A stretch of DNA of 64,000 nucleotides from Pseudomonas sp. CCI4.2 (GCF_034350045.1 NZ_CP133781.1:3706501-3770500); one strand, 5' to 3'. Positions 1-10,668 are shown, numbered from the stretch's first letter. Made by a program: numbers and translations. The notes: generated from the letters alone by a model not told the origin.

Positions 1-860
1 AGTTGAATGTGCTGGCCATCACCACCGTGGCCGGTAATGTGCGGTTGGATAAGACCTCACGCAATGCCCGGTTGGCCCGGGAATGGGCGGGGCGCGAAGA
101 AGTGCCTGTCTACGCAGGCGCACCCAAACCTTTAGTGCGCACGCCGATTTACGCCGAAAACATCCATGGTCAAGAAGGCCTGCCCGGTGTCGCGGTGCAT
201 GAGCCCAAAGTGGGGTTGGCCAAAGGTAATGCGGTGGATTACCTGATTGAAACCTTGAGCAAAGCGCCGCCGCACAGTATTACCCTAGCGTTACTCGGCC
301 CAGAGACCAATCTGGCACTGGCGCTGATACAAGCGCCGCACATCACTCAGGGCATTAAAGAAGTCATCGTCATGGGCGGCGCGCACTTCAACGGTGGCAA
401 TATCACGCCCGTCGCGGAATTCAACATGTTTGCCGACCCGCACGCCGCGCAGGTGGTGCTGGCCAGCGGCGTGAAACTGACGTACATCCCATTGGACGTT
501 ACTCATAAAATCCTAACCAGCGAGGCGCGACTCAAACAGATTGAGGCGCTAAACAATCAAGCGGGTAAGTTGGTCGGCGATATTCTTAACGAATACGTCA
601 AGGCCGACATGGTGCATTACGGTCTGCCGGGTGGCCCGGTACATGACGCCAGCGTCATTGCTTACTTACTTAAACCAGAGCTGTTTTCCGGCAAGCAAGT
701 CAACCTGGCGATAGACACTCGCGAGGGCATTACTTTCGGCCAGACCGTGGTTGATTGGTACGACACGCTCAAGCAAGACAAGAACGTATTCTGGGTTGAA
801 AACGGCGATGCCCAAGGGTTCTTTGACCTGCTGACCGCGCGGCTGGGTCGCTTGAAGTAA
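1..860 (+). CDS. Nucleoside hydrolase, 5' end outside the window
   Basis: Inosine/uridine-preferring nucleoside hydrolase family, which cleaves ribonucleosides to ribose and free base. About 285 residues are visible. The reading frame is open to the window edge and the family's N-terminal calcium-binding DTDPGxDD motif is missing, so the gene starts upstream. Visible family features are the EFNMFADPHAA block in the middle and the HDA motif near the end (HDASVIAYLL), which in the family supplies a catalytic His and a calcium-ligand Asp. The substrate cannot be told from sequence. The next gene lies on the other strand. The family call is firm. Confidence 0.9.
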   Translation, partial: LNVLAITTVAGNVRLDKTSRNARLAREWAGREEVPVYAGAPKPLVRTPIYAENIHGQEGLPGVAVHEPKVGLAKGNAVDYLIETLSKAPPHSITLALLGPETNLALALIQAPHITQGIKEVIVMGGAHFNGGNITPVAEFNMFADPHAAQVVLASGVKLTYIPLDVTHKILTSEARLKQIEALNNQAGKLVGDILNEYVKADMVHYGLPGGPVHDASVIAYLLKPELFSGKQVNLAIDTREGITFGQTVVDWYDTLKQDKNVFWVENGDAQGFFDLLTARLGRLK

Positions 861-900
861 CTCGGTCATACGCCCTACGAAACCCTTATTGGGTGCTGCG

Positions 901-1197
901 TTACTCGCCGGCCTGTCCCGTAGGGTATTTCTCGAAAACCTGGCTGACAAACGCTTGGGCGCCTTCGGTGCCCAACTCTTTAACCAGCAAGTCTATGCCG
1001 ATAATCGCCATTTCTTCAGCGCTGCCCGGGCTATACGAGCACTGTCCCTGAGGCCACTTGGCCTTAATGTCCGCGTCAATTGATACAATTGCCATTTCGA
1101 TCTCATCTGGTCCAAAAAAAGGCCCGGGTGCCTCTACTTCGCTGCAACCCTGCGCGCTAAAGCGGGTCAGTAAACCATCTTGGCCAGCATTTGGCAC
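901..1197 (-). CDS. Small conserved hypothetical protein
   Basis: An open frame of 98 codons whose C-terminal two thirds look like a real acidic soluble protein (EEMAIIGIDLLVKELG..). I recognise no domain. The start is uncertain: ATG at 1197 gives 98 aa, while an internal ATG at 1095 (MAIVSID..) gives 64 aa and begins where the composition looks protein-like. Neither start has a strong ribosome binding site. It is convergent with the nucleoside hydrolase and divergent from the next plus-strand gene. No signal peptide or membrane segment is seen. Confidence 0.5.
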   Translation of the reverse strand: MPNAGQDGLLTRFSAQGCSEVEAPGPFFGPDEIEMAIVSIDADIKAKWPQGQCSYSPGSAEEMAIIGIDLLVKELGTEGAQAFVSQVFEKYPTGQAGE

Positions 1198-1260
1198 TCA
1201 GACTTAGGCATGACGAGAGGCTCATGCCAAACTTGTCGATACATTTACGAGGATGCCGCC

Positions 1261-1566
1261 GTGCACATTGATTTGAACAACGCTGCTAGTTTCACGTTAG
1301 ATGCCGTGCGCCAACTCATTGCCTCGGGCAACGATGAGGTACATAACCAATTGCGCGTGACCACGGCCGGTAACGCTTATATCTCGTCGTCGGCAGTGGG
1401 CGGGGTCGACATCGACGGCTTGCTGTTTCGTCTCGAAACCTGGTCTGCAGGTTCCGGCTGTGTAGGGCCTATTCCAGCCAGTGATGCGGTGTGGGTCATG
1501 CAGATATTCAATGCGCTAAAGGATAACTGGGCTAATCCGCGATTTGATTATGTGGATGTGTACTGA
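1261..1566 (+). CDS. Conserved hypothetical protein of about 101 aa
   Basis: Small acidic protein starting VHIDLNNAASFTLDAVRQL and ending in FDYVDVY. From memory it resembles a short Pseudomonas protein of unknown function starting MHIDLNNATEFT.., which is why I prefer GTG at 1261 over the longer frame from 1180. The longer form adds a Cys-rich, unlikely N-terminus and overlaps the minus-strand gene. Hydrophilic and probably cytoplasmic. No function is proposed. Confidence 0.6.
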   Translation: MHIDLNNAASFTLDAVRQLIASGNDEVHNQLRVTTAGNAYISSSAVGGVDIDGLLFRLETWSAGSGCVGPIPASDAVWVMQIFNALKDNWANPRFDYVDVY

Positions 1567-1720
1567 ACACGTTTTGACACGATTGGGCTGCGCGCCCGAT
1601 TACCGGCTGAGGCAGACTTCCCGGCTTCGAAGGCGGAGCTCAGCAGTGACAGCCTTTGCAGCAGAACCTTTTGGACGCTGTCGCAGGACGGCTCGATACC
1701 GTTATTTGAAAGGAGGTTGT

Positions 1721-2035
1721 ATGCCTTGGAAGTTTGCATCGTTTGGTGTTGTGGTCGCAGCAGCCTTACTGGCTGGGTGTGGCACGAAACCAATGCCCGC
1801 CCAGGACCCGGGAGTCACGGAGGAGGGGCGCAGCAGTTGCAACGCTGCCGCCGCTAATTTCGCCGTGGGTAAGAAAGCATCACCCGAACTGTTGGAGCAA
1901 GCTCGGATCAAGGCCGGCGCCTGGAGCGTTCGACTGCTTAAGCCCGATACTATCGTGACGCTCGAATACCGTTCAGATCGCCTGAATGTTAATGCGGATG
2001 ATTCGGCGACGATCACTCGCGTCAATTGCGGCTAA
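1721..2035 (+). CDS. I78-family peptidase inhibitor-like lipoprotein
   Basis: A 104-aa exported lipoprotein. ATG at 1721 follows AGGAGG at 1711-1716. The signal peptide is followed by the lipobox LLAGC, so the mature protein would be anchored through Cys20. The rest matches the Inhibitor_I78 (potato inhibitor I-like) pattern: a Cys near the start of the domain, the block RLLKPDTIVTLEYRSDRLNV, and a closing TRVNCG with the second conserved Cys. Family members inhibit serine proteases in the envelope. The target is unknown. A strong terminator follows at 2065. Confidence 0.8.
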   Translation: MPWKFASFGVVVAAALLAGCGTKPMPAQDPGVTEEGRSSCNAAAANFAVGKKASPELLEQARIKAGAWSVRLLKPDTIVTLEYRSDRLNVNADDSATITRVNCG

Positions 2036-2064
2036 TGGCGGGCAGGGCGCTTTTGTTCGCCCAT

Positions 2065-2097
2065 AAAAAACCCCGTCACGTGGACGGGGTTTTTTTA
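2065..2097. terminator. Bidirectional rho-independent terminator
   Basis: AAAAAACCCCGTC, a short loop, then GACGGGGTTTTTTT. A-run and T-run flank the stem, so it can stop transcription both from the I78 lipoprotein gene (plus) and from the cold-shock gene (minus). Confidence 0.9.
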
Positions 2098-2110
2098 GTT
2101 CGAGGGGAAA

Positions 2111-2323
2111 TTACTCGCTGCGAACCTGAGCAGCTTGCATGCCCTTCTGGCCTTTCTCAGCCACGAACGAAACAGTCTGGCCTTCTTTCAGGCTTTTGAA
2201 ACCGTCGCTTTCGATAGCTTTGAAGTGTACGAACAGGTCGTCACCGCCACCCTGAGGAGTGATAAAGCCGAAGCCTTTTTCATCGTTGAACCATTTTACG
2301 GTGCCGGTTTGGCGATTAGACAT
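2111..2323 (-). CDS. capB: Cold-shock protein, CapB/CspA type
   Basis: 70-aa single OB-fold cold-shock domain protein that binds single-stranded nucleic acid. RNP1 (KGFGFITP) and RNP2 (DLFVHF) are intact. The protein starts [17 protein letters not shown] and closely resembles Pseudomonas CapB. ATG at 2323 is preceded by GGAG; the upstream in-frame extension to 2383 is leader sequence, and a leader of some length is typical of csp genes. It acts in the cytoplasm as an RNA chaperone. Transcription ends in the terminator at 2065-2097. Confidence 0.93.
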   Translation of the reverse strand: MSNRQTGTVKWFNDEKGFGFITPQGGGDDLFVHFKAIESDGFKSLKEGQTVSFVAEKGQKGMQAAQVRSE

Positions 2324-2476
2324 GGTGTATCTCCAAGAACATAATTTTTCAGTAGTACTGTGCTGCTCAGGCCAACTGGGCACACCGAGCTATCATAGTC
2401 GAAATGTTTGGATGTAGAGCGCTTTCGCAGCACTGTTTACACACGCAATACACCTCAGGTACGTGGTTAGATGGTT

Positions 2477-2555
2477 AAAAGCCCCGTTCTACGGGGCCTT
2501 CGCTCAATTTAGACTGTTTAAAAAAATCCACTTTTATCGTAAAAAAAGTGGAAAA
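2477..2555 (-). terminator. Two terminator-like hairpins
   Basis: On the minus strand, GCCCCGTAGAACGGGGC is followed by TTTTAAC (2481-2498). Further upstream, TCCACTTTT pairs with AAAAGTGGA and is followed by TTTTTT (2519-2552). Both lie downstream of the minus-strand secreted-protein gene ending at 2601 and upstream of the cold-shock gene, so they probably separate the two units. Confidence 0.6.
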
Positions 2556-2600
2556 AGCTGAAGTTCGGGCGAGTAATGCCCCATTCACCGATTGAATAAT

Positions 2601-2906
2601 CTATTTTCTCGGGCATGCAGTATCGACTTCTTTGAGTAACTTCGCACGTGCAGCTCGGCCGATGTCCGTTTGGTCATCAAGCACCTTCATTTCGGCGGGG
2701 CTGAGTTTTTTCTCTGCGGTATCCGCACCGCAATCACAATGCGCCTGAGCCGACGCCTGACCAAGATTCTTGCTGGCGATGCTCACGCAGTCGTTGACGA
2801 ACTCAGCGCGTCCACCACCTGGCCAAACGGCTTGAGCAGCCTGTGCGCCGAAAGGCAGCAGCATCGCGAGGGAAGCGGCGAGAGTGAATAAGCGATAAAC
2901 ACGCAT
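2601..2906 (-). CDS. Small secreted Cys-containing protein
   Basis: 101 aa. ATG at 2906 has AGGAG upstream. The N-terminus MRVYRLFTLAASLAMLLPFGAQA is a clear Sec signal peptide cleaved after AQA. The mature part of about 78 residues has four Cys (NDC, HCDC, DTAC), suggesting periplasmic disulphides. I do not recognise the domain. It stands alone, upstream of and divergent from thrS. Confidence 0.7.
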   Translation of the reverse strand: MRVYRLFTLAASLAMLLPFGAQAAQAVWPGGGRAEFVNDCVSIASKNLGQASAQAHCDCGADTAEKKLSPAEMKVLDDQTDIGRAARAKLLKEVDTACPRK

Positions 2907-3287
2907 GCTTGAATACTCCTTGTGATGAGGGGTTTGTGTCACAACGTTCACCCAACATCTGAGGGTCGTTTCTTTCTTCTAGTTCAGTGTAAGGCTCTTT
3001 TTTGGTTGTCTTTGCGGATTTGAGTCATGTCGCGGCGTCCTTCGTGAACATGTGTGGTAGCATGCGCGCCTGAATATCCGCGGGTGGCCGAGCAACTGCT
3101 CAGTTGGTCGTTGTAATCGCTTTATTTGCTGCACACCTGTTTGTTCCACTCCAGTCACTCTGGTTCGGTTAAACGGTTGGCCTTCGGGCTCCTGCCACTG
3201 TGAGGCAGGCATACCGCCGGATCTTGTACTGGCTCATCCCAACCCACGTGACCTTTGGTAGGGGTCACCACTAGGAGAGGAGGCGCC
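2907..3287 (+). promoter_or_regulatory. thrS upstream region and mRNA leader with two tRNA-Thr-like hairpins
   Basis: No convincing gene lies here. Two hairpins precede the thrS Shine-Dalgarno (AGGAGAGGAGG, about 3272-3283). Hairpin 1 at 3191-3209 is CCTGCC / loop ACTGTGA / GGCAGG, with TGT (Thr anticodon UGU) centred in a 7-nt loop. Hairpin 2 at 3248-3268 is GTGACC / TTTGGTAGG / GGTCAC; with one extra T-G pair the loop is TTGGTAG, a 7-nt loop with U33, GGU (Thr anticodon) at 34-36 and A37. In E. coli, thrS translation is repressed by ThrRS binding leader stem-loops that imitate the tRNA-Thr anticodon arm. Here the same role is inferred. Confidence 0.5.
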
Positions 3288-5210
3288 ATGCCCACCATTA
3301 CTCTTCCCGACGGCAGTCAGCGTTCGTTCGATCATCCGGTTTCCGTAGCCGAGGTAGCACTGTCGATCGGTGCCGGCCTGGCCAAAGCCACCGTGGCCGG
3401 CAAGGTCAACGGTCAACTGGTCGACGCCAGCGATCTCATCGAGGGCGATGTCAGCCTGCAAATCATCACGCCCAAGGATCAAGAGGGGCTGGAGATCATT
3501 CGCCACTCTTGCGCTCACTTGGTAGGGCACGCAGTCAAGCAACTGTATCCGACGGCCAAAATGGTTATCGGCCCCGTGATCGATGACGGCTTCTATTACG
3601 ATATCGCGTACGAGCGTCCGTTCACGCCAGACGATATGGCTGCAATCGAATTGCGTATGCAGCAGCTGATCGAAAAAGATTACGACGTCATCAAGAAGGT
3701 TACGCCGCGAGCAGAAGTCATCGAGGTTTTCACGGCTCGCCATGAAGACTATAAGCTGCGCTTGGTTGAAGACATGCCCGAGCAACAGACCATGGGCCTG
3801 TATTACCACGAAGAATACGTCGACATGTGTCGCGGCCCCCACGTGCCGAACACACGCTTTCTCAAGTCGTTCAAGTTGACCAAGCTGTCTGGCGCCTACT
3901 GGCGTGGTGACGCGAAGAACGAACAGCTGCAACGGATTTACGGCACTGCGTGGGCAGACAAGAAACAATTGGCTGCTTATATCCTGCGGATCGAAGAAGC
4001 TGAAAAGCGCGATCACCGCAAGATTGGCAAGCGTCTTGGGTTGTTTCACACCCAGGAAGAAGCGCCGGGCATGGTCTTCTGGCACCCGAATGGCTGGACC
4101 CTGTACCAAGTGCTTGAGCAGTACATGCGTAAAGTACAGCGCGAAAACGGTTATCTGGAGATTAAAACGCCACAGGTGGTCGATCGTTCCCTTTGGGAAA
4201 AGTCTGGTCACTGGGCTAACTACGCCGAAAACATGTTTACCACGCAGTCCGAGAACCGCGACTATGCCATCAAGCCGATGAACTGCCCGTGCCATGTGCA
4301 GGTGTTCAATCAAGGCCTGAAAAGCTACCGCGAACTGCCAATGCGTCTGGCTGAGTTTGGTGCTTGCCACCGCAATGAGCCGTCAGGTGCGTTGCACGGC
4401 ATCATGCGCGTACGTGGTTTCACACAGGACGATGCGCACATCTTCTGTACTGAAGAGCAAATGCAGGCTGAGTCCGCCGCGTTCATCAAATTGACGCTGG
4501 ATGTCTACGCTGACTTCGGCTTCAAGGATATCGAACTGAAGCTGTCGACTCGCCCTGAAAAGCGCGTTGGTTCGGATGATTTGTGGGATCGTGCAGAAAA
4601 TGCATTGGCAGCTGCACTCGACATCGCTGGTTTGCCGTATGATCTGCAACCCGGCGAGGGAGCCTTTTACGGCCCCAAGATTGAATTTTCGTTGAAGGAT
4701 TGTCTGGGTCGGGTCTGGCAATGCGGCACATTGCAGCTCGATTTCAACCTGCCAATCCGCTTGGGCGCCGAGTATGTTTCGGAAGATAACAGCCGCAAGC
4801 ACCCGGTCATGCTGCACCGTGCGATTCTCGGTTCCTTCGAGCGTTTCATCGGTATTTTGATCGAGCACTACGAAGGCGCTTTCCCGGCCTGGTTGGCACC
4901 TACTCAGGCAGTGATCCTCAATATCACTGATAAACAGGCAGATTTTGCCCTTGAAGTAGAAAAAACCCTGTCTGAAAGCGGGTTTCGTGCCAAGTCTGAC
5001 TTGAGAAATGAAAAGATCGGCTTTAAAATCCGCGAGCATACTTTGCTCAAGGTTCCTTATCTCTTGGTTATTGGAGATCGGGAAGTCGAAATGCAAACTG
5101 TCGCTGTGCGGACACGTGAAGGCGTAGACCTGGGTTCAATGCCGGTCGCGCAATTCGCTGAATTTCTCGCTCAAGCGGTTTCCCGGCGTGGTCGCCATGA
5201 TTCGGAGTAA
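3288..5210 (+). CDS. thrS: Threonine--tRNA ligase
   Basis: 640 aa, the usual length. It charges tRNA-Thr in the cytoplasm. Order of parts: TGS domain (residues 1-61, [14 protein letters not shown]..), editing domain with [10 protein letters not shown], the class II catalytic core with [10 protein letters not shown] (zinc Cys) and motif 2 ([20 protein letters not shown]), and a C-terminal anticodon-binding domain. ATG 3288 follows AGGAGAGGAGG; longer in-frame starts lack support. Its stop overlaps the first of three ATT codons at the head of infC, so the two are translationally linked. The leader suggests autogenous control. Confidence 0.97.
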   Translation: MPTITLPDGSQRSFDHPVSVAEVALSIGAGLAKATVAGKVNGQLVDASDLIEGDVSLQIITPKDQEGLEIIRHSCAHLVGHAVKQLYPTAKMVIGPVIDDGFYYDIAYERPFTPDDMAAIELRMQQLIEKDYDVIKKVTPRAEVIEVFTARHEDYKLRLVEDMPEQQTMGLYYHEEYVDMCRGPHVPNTRFLKSFKLTKLSGAYWRGDAKNEQLQRIYGTAWADKKQLAAYILRIEEAEKRDHRKIGKRLGLFHTQEEAPGMVFWHPNGWTLYQVLEQYMRKVQRENGYLEIKTPQVVDRSLWEKSGHWANYAENMFTTQSENRDYAIKPMNCPCHVQVFNQGLKSYRELPMRLAEFGACHRNEPSGALHGIMRVRGFTQDDAHIFCTEEQMQAESAAFIKLTLDVYADFGFKDIELKLSTRPEKRVGSDDLWDRAENALAAALDIAGLPYDLQPGEGAFYGPKIEFSLKDCLGRVWQCGTLQLDFNLPIRLGAEYVSEDNSRKHPVMLHRAILGSFERFIGILIEHYEGAFPAWLAPTQAVILNITDKQADFALEVEKTLSESGFRAKSDLRNEKIGFKIREHTLLKVPYLLVIGDREVEMQTVAVRTREGVDLGSMPVAQFAEFLAQAVSRRGRHDSE

Positions 5211-5212
5211 TT

Positions 5213-5761
5213 ATTATTAAGCGTGAAATGAGACAAGATAAACGAGCTGCACCGAAGGCCCCGATCAACGAGAATATCTCGGCACGCGAGGTTCGGTTAA
5301 TTGGCGCTGACGGCGAGCAGATTGGCATCGTCTCGATTGATGAAGCGCTTCGTATTGCTGAAGAAGCCAAGCTCGATCTGGTAGAGATTTCTGCCGACGC
5401 AGTACCTCCAGTTTGCCGCGTGATGGATTACGGCAAATCGATCTTTGAAAAGAAGAAGCAGGTTGCTGCAGCGAAGAAGAACCAGAAGCAGGTTCAGGTA
5501 AAAGAAATCAAGTTTCGTCCAGGGACGGAGGAAGGGGATTACCAGGTAAAACTGCGCAACCTGGTACGTTTCCTGAGTGATGGGGACAGGGCCAAGGTGT
5601 CGTTAAGATTCCGTGGTCGTGAGATGGCCCACCAGGAGCTGGGGATGGAATTGTTGAAGCGGGTTGAAGGTGACTTGCTTGAATACGGTTCGGTCGAACA
5701 GCATCCTAAGATGGAAGGACGCCAACTGATTATGGTCATCGCCCCGAAAAAGAAGAAGTAA
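5213..5761 (+). CDS. infC: Translation initiation factor IF-3, ATT start
   Basis: IF3 binds the 30S subunit and rejects non-canonical start codons. The protein aligns along its length ([17 protein letters not shown].., C-terminal MVIAPKKKK). The first ATG is at 5228, but conserved residues IKREM precede it. Three consecutive ATT codons lie at 5210, 5213 and 5216. GGAG is at 5204-5207, giving spacers of 2, 5 and 8 nt, so I choose 5213 (182 aa) with 5216 possible; 5210 would give 183 aa. An ATT start lets IF3 repress its own synthesis, as in E. coli. Confidence 0.93.
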   Translation: MIKREMRQDKRAAPKAPINENISAREVRLIGADGEQIGIVSIDEALRIAEEAKLDLVEISADAVPPVCRVMDYGKSIFEKKKQVAAAKKNQKQVQVKEIKFRPGTEEGDYQVKLRNLVRFLSDGDRAKVSLRFRGREMAHQELGMELLKRVEGDLLEYGSVEQHPKMEGRQLIMVIAPKKKK

Positions 5762-5820
5762 CCACCAGGGCACGGCAGGCCTTACGGTTATGTTTATCAA
5801 CTGAATGCGGAGTACCGAAC

Positions 5821-6015
5821 ATGCCAAAGATGAAAACGAAAAGTGGTGCAGCTAAGCGGTTTTTGAAAACTGCTAATGGCATCAAGCACAAACACGCTTT
5901 TAAGAGCCACATTCTGACCAAGATGTCCACTAAGCGTAAACGTCAATTGCGCGGTAGCAGCTTGCTGCATCCGTCCGACGTCGCGAAAGTGAAGCGCATG
6001 CTGCGTCTTTGCTAA
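5821..6015 (+). CDS. rpmI: 50S ribosomal protein L35
   Basis: 64 aa, very basic, starting [14 protein letters not shown] and containing [16 protein letters not shown], the L35 signature. It is a large-subunit protein. It lies 59 nt after infC and 28 nt before rplT in the conserved infC-rpmI-rplT order. In E. coli, L20 represses this pair by binding the leader; I did not work out an equivalent structure here. Confidence 0.97.
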   Translation: MPKMKTKSGAAKRFLKTANGIKHKHAFKSHILTKMSTKRKRQLRGSSLLHPSDVAKVKRMLRLC

Positions 6016-6043
6016 TCCTGGTCAAGAATAGAGGAAGTAACTC

Positions 6044-6400
6044 ATGGCTCGTGTAAAGCGTGGCGTTGTCGCCCGTAAACGTCACAAAAAGATTCTGAAA
6101 CTTGCTAAAGGCTACTACGGCGCGCGCTCACGCGTATTCCGTGTTGCCAAACAAGCGGTAATCAAGGCAGGTCAATACGCCTACCGTGACCGTCGTCAGA
6201 AAAAACGTCAGTTCCGCGCTCTGTGGATCGCTCGTATCAACGCTGGTGCTCGTGTTAACGGTCTGTCCTACAGCCGTTTCATTGCCGGTCTGAAAAAAGC
6301 TTTCATCGAGATCGACCGTAAGGTTCTGGCTGATCTGGCTGTGAACGAAAAAGCTGCGTTTGCTGCGATTGTCGAGAAAGCTAAAGCCACTTTGGCCTAA
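6044..6400 (+). CDS. rplT: 50S ribosomal protein L20
   Basis: 118 aa, the standard length, starting [30 protein letters not shown]. It binds 23S rRNA early in 50S assembly and is the autogenous repressor of rpmI-rplT in enterics. ATG 6044 follows GAGGAAG. Two hairpins lie between it and pheS. Confidence 0.97.
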   Translation: MARVKRGVVARKRHKKILKLAKGYYGARSRVFRVAKQAVIKAGQYAYRDRRQKKRQFRALWIARINAGARVNGLSYSRFIAGLKKAFIEIDRKVLADLAVNEKAAFAAIVEKAKATLA

Positions 6401-6417
6401 GTCCCCGACAATCACTG

Positions 6418-7522
<1,105 letters not shown>

Positions 7523-7558
7523 GTCGCACGTTCGTAACGAATCTTTCAGGAGAGCAGG

Positions 7559-9937
7559 ATGAAATTCAGTGAACAATGGCTGCGTGGCTGGGTAAGCCCG
7601 CAAGTATCCCGCGACGAACTGGTTGCGCGTCTATCGATGGCCGGTCTTGAGGTCGACAGCGTTACGTTGGCCGCCGGCGAGTTTACCGGCGTGGTAGTCG
7701 GCGAGGTGTTGAGCACCGAGCCGCACCCGGATGCCGACAAATTGCGCGTGTGCCAAGTCAGCAATGGCGCCGAAACCTTTCAAATCGTGTGTGGCGCGCC
7801 GAACGTGCGCCCTGGCTTGAAAATTCCGTTCGCCATGATTGGGGCTGAACTGCCCGGCGACTTCAAAATCAAAAAGGCCAAGCTGCGGGGCGTGGAGTCC
7901 AACGGCATGTTGTGTTCCGCTGCCGAGCTGCAAGTAGGCGAGGGCAACGATGGTTTGATGGAGCTGCCCGCCGATGCGCCAGTAGGGCAGGACGTCCGCG
8001 TCTACCTTGAACTGGACGATGCGAGCATTGAAGTTGACCTCACCCCTAACCGTGGCGATTGCCTGTCGGTGGCGGGTTTGGCGCGTGAAGTTGGCGCATT
8101 GTATGCCGCTGAGGTCAAGCGCCCAATAGTGGCTGCGGTGCCTGCTGTAAACGATGAAGTGCGTCCAATAGAAGTGTTGGCCACTGCCGCGTGCCCTCGT
8201 TACTTGGGGCGAGTAGTACGTAATGTCGATCTGTCGCGCCCAACGCCGTTGTGGATGGTCGAGCGCCTGCGCCGATCAGACGTGCGCAGCATCGATGCCG
8301 CAGTCGATATCACTAACTATGTGATGCTTGAGCTGGGTCAGCCGTTGCACGCATTCGACCTCGCCGAAATTAACGGCGGCATTCGTGTGCGAATGGCCGA
8401 AGAGGGCGAGAAGCTGGTTCTGCTGGATGGTCAGGAAGTCAGCTTGCGGGCAGACACACTGGTCATTGCCGACCACGACCGCGCCTTGGCCATTGCCGGC
8501 ATCATGGGCGGCGAGCACAGCGGTGTCAGTGCCAAGACAAAAGATGTATTCCTGGAAGCTGCGTTTTTCGATCCGATCATGGTCGCGGGCAAAGCTCGTT
8601 CCTACGGCCTGCACACCGATGCTTCGCACCGCTACGAGCGTGGCGTTGACTGGCAATTGGCCCGCGAGGCAATGGAGCGCGCAACAGGCCTGTTGCTGGA
8701 AATCGTTGGCGGTGAGCCAGGCCCGATCATTGAGGCGGTCAGCGAGAAAGACCTGCCATCGATCGCCCCTGTTGTCCTACGTGCCGACCGTATTACCCAG
8801 ATGCTCGGTATGGAAATGGACCCGGTTGAAGTCGAGCGTTTGCTCGTCGGCCTGGACCTGAGCGTGTCCCCCTGCATCGCGGGTCAATGGCTCGTTAAGG
8901 TTCCTAGTCACCGCTTCGACATCAGTCTGGAAGTGGACCTGATCGAAGAGTTGGCCCGTTTGTATGGTTACAACCGTCTGCCGGTTCGTTATCCGCAGGC
9001 GCGTTTGGCGCCACAAGCCAAAGCTGAAGCGCAGGCGGATCTGCCGCTTTTGCGTCGTTTATTGGTCGCACGTGGTTATCAGGAAGCGATCACTTACAGC
9101 TTCATCGATCCCAAGTGGTTCGAGCTGTTCAACCCTGGCGTCGAACCCTTGTTGCTGGCCAACCCGATTTCGGTCGACATGGCTGCCATGCGGTCCTCGT
9201 TGTGGCCAGGTCTGGTCAAAGCCTTGCAGCACAACCTCAACCGTCAGCAAGACCGCGTGCGCATGTTCGAAAGCGGCCTGCGGTTTGTCGGTCAGTTGGA
9301 CGGTTTGAAGCAAGAACCCATGCTTGCTGGCGTCATCTGCGGCAGCCGCCTGCCTGAAGGCTGGGCGCAAGGTCGGGATACCGTCGATTTCTTCGACATT
9401 AAAGCGGATGTTGAAGCAGTGCTCGGCTTTGCTGGTGCCCTTGACGCCTTCACTTTCACATCAGGTCAGCACCCTGCGCTGCATCCTGGGCAGACCGCCC
9501 GGATTGAACGTGACGGTCGCGAAGTCGGGTTTATCGGCGCGCTGCACCCTGAGTTGACGAAAGCTTTGGGTCTTGATCGCACCGTGTTTGTCTTCGAATT
9601 GCTGCTGGCTGAAGTCGCCTTGGGTCATCTGCCGAAATTCCAGGAGCTTTCACGCTTCCCGGAAGTGCGTCGTGATCTCGCGTTAGTTGCTGATAGCGAC
9701 GTCGCTGCCAGCGCAGTATTGGATGTAATCCGTGAAAATGCAGGCGAATGGCTCACAGACCTCAGGCTATTTGACGTCTATCAGGGTAAAGGTGTTGATC
9801 CACATAGAAAAAGTCTTGCAGTCGGCTTGACCTGGCAGCATCCATCACGCACTCTTAATGACGATGAGGTGAATGCGACAACGCATAATATCCTCACCTC
9901 TCTCGAGGAAAGGTTAAACGCCACGTTAAGGAAGTAG
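7559..9937 (+). CDS. pheT: Phenylalanine--tRNA ligase beta subunit
   Basis: 792 aa, normal length. It carries the tRNA-binding EMAP-like domain (residues about 40-150), the B3/B4 editing domain, B5 and the catalytic-like core, and a C-terminal ferredoxin-fold anticodon-binding domain (FQELSRFPEVRRDLALV..). It binds and proofreads tRNA-Phe in complex with PheS. RBS AGGAGAGCAGG precedes ATG 7559. Only 3 nt separate its stop from the ihfA start. Confidence 0.97.
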   Translation: MKFSEQWLRGWVSPQVSRDELVARLSMAGLEVDSVTLAAGEFTGVVVGEVLSTEPHPDADKLRVCQVSNGAETFQIVCGAPNVRPGLKIPFAMIGAELPGDFKIKKAKLRGVESNGMLCSAAELQVGEGNDGLMELPADAPVGQDVRVYLELDDASIEVDLTPNRGDCLSVAGLAREVGALYAAEVKRPIVAAVPAVNDEVRPIEVLATAACPRYLGRVVRNVDLSRPTPLWMVERLRRSDVRSIDAAVDITNYVMLELGQPLHAFDLAEINGGIRVRMAEEGEKLVLLDGQEVSLRADTLVIADHDRALAIAGIMGGEHSGVSAKTKDVFLEAAFFDPIMVAGKARSYGLHTDASHRYERGVDWQLAREAMERATGLLLEIVGGEPGPIIEAVSEKDLPSIAPVVLRADRITQMLGMEMDPVEVERLLVGLDLSVSPCIAGQWLVKVPSHRFDISLEVDLIEELARLYGYNRLPVRYPQARLAPQAKAEAQADLPLLRRLLVARGYQEAITYSFIDPKWFELFNPGVEPLLLANPISVDMAAMRSSLWPGLVKALQHNLNRQQDRVRMFESGLRFVGQLDGLKQEPMLAGVICGSRLPEGWAQGRDTVDFFDIKADVEAVLGFAGALDAFTFTSGQHPALHPGQTARIERDGREVGFIGALHPELTKALGLDRTVFVFELLLAEVALGHLPKFQELSRFPEVRRDLALVADSDVAASAVLDVIRENAGEWLTDLRLFDVYQGKGVDPHRKSLAVGLTWQHPSRTLNDDEVNATTHNILTSLEERLNATLRK

Positions 9938-9940
9938 CGT

Positions 9941-10243
9941 ATGGGGGCTCTGACTAAAGCTGAGATGGCCGAACGCTTGTATGAAGAGCTAGGCCTGAAC
10001 AAACGGGAAGCCAAGGAACTGGTTGAGCTGTTCTTTGAGGAAATCAGGCACGCGTTGGAAGACAACGAGCAGGTTAAATTGTCCGGTTTCGGCAATTTCG
10101 ATCTGCGCGATAAACGCCAGCGGCCTGGTCGAAATCCAAAGACGGGAGAAGAAATCCCGATTACGGCTCGCCGTGTGGTCACCTTTCGTCCAGGGCAGAA
10201 GTTGAAGGCCCGAGTTGAGGCTTATGCTGGAACCAAGTCATAA
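9941..10243 (+). CDS. ihfA: Integration host factor subunit alpha
   Basis: 100-aa DNA-bending protein of the HU/IHF family. It starts [29 protein letters not shown] and has the DNA-binding arm block [27 protein letters not shown]. It forms the IHF heterodimer with IhfB and acts in the nucleoid, at sigma54 promoters and in recombination. Its placement right after pheT is the usual gammaproteobacterial order. It overlaps the next gene. Confidence 0.97.
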   Translation: MGALTKAEMAERLYEELGLNKREAKELVELFFEEIRHALEDNEQVKLSGFGNFDLRDKRQRPGRNPKTGEEIPITARRVVTFRPGQKLKARVEAYAGTKS

Positions 10244-10580
10244 CGACGAGCTACCGCCCATTCCAGGCAAACGCTACTTCACTATTGGTGAAGTCAGCGA
10301 GCTCTGTGCGGTCAAACCGCATGTCTTGCGTTATTGGGAACAGGAATTTCCTCAGCTCAATCCGGTCAAACGGCGTGGAAATCGCCGGTATTATCAGCGA
10401 CAAGACGTGCTGATGATCCGGCAGATCCGCGCCTTGCTCTACGACCAAGGTTTCACCATTGGCGGTGCGCGCTTGCGTATGTCCAGTGATGAGGCCAAGG
10501 ACGACACGACCCAGTACAAACAAATGATCCGCCAGATGATTTCAGAGCTGGAAGACGTACTGGGTGTGCTGCGCAAGTAA
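10224..10580 (+). CDS. MerR family transcriptional regulator
   Basis: 118 aa, starting inside the end of ihfA (20-nt overlap) at ATG 10224, [28 protein letters not shown]. The MerR winged helix-turn-helix covers residues about 17-85 ([39 protein letters not shown]). There is no metal-binding Cys set and only a short C-terminal helix, so it is of the small MlrA/YcgE-like class. It is a conserved partner of ihfA in pseudomonads. Its targets are unknown. Confidence 0.9.
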   Translation: MLEPSHNDELPPIPGKRYFTIGEVSELCAVKPHVLRYWEQEFPQLNPVKRRGNRRYYQRQDVLMIRQIRALLYDQGFTIGGARLRMSSDEAKDDTTQYKQMIRQMISELEDVLGVLRK

Positions 10581-10668
10581 TTGGTCAGCCCATACTTTAT
10601 TAATTCAAACGCTTAGGCTATATTCCTGATCCTCTTTCGCAGACGCGAATAAAAGATTCACGCCTAGT

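Noticed and set aside
3234..4370. 378-codon open frame antisense to thrS
   Set aside because: Shadow of thrS; no homology or ribosome binding site.
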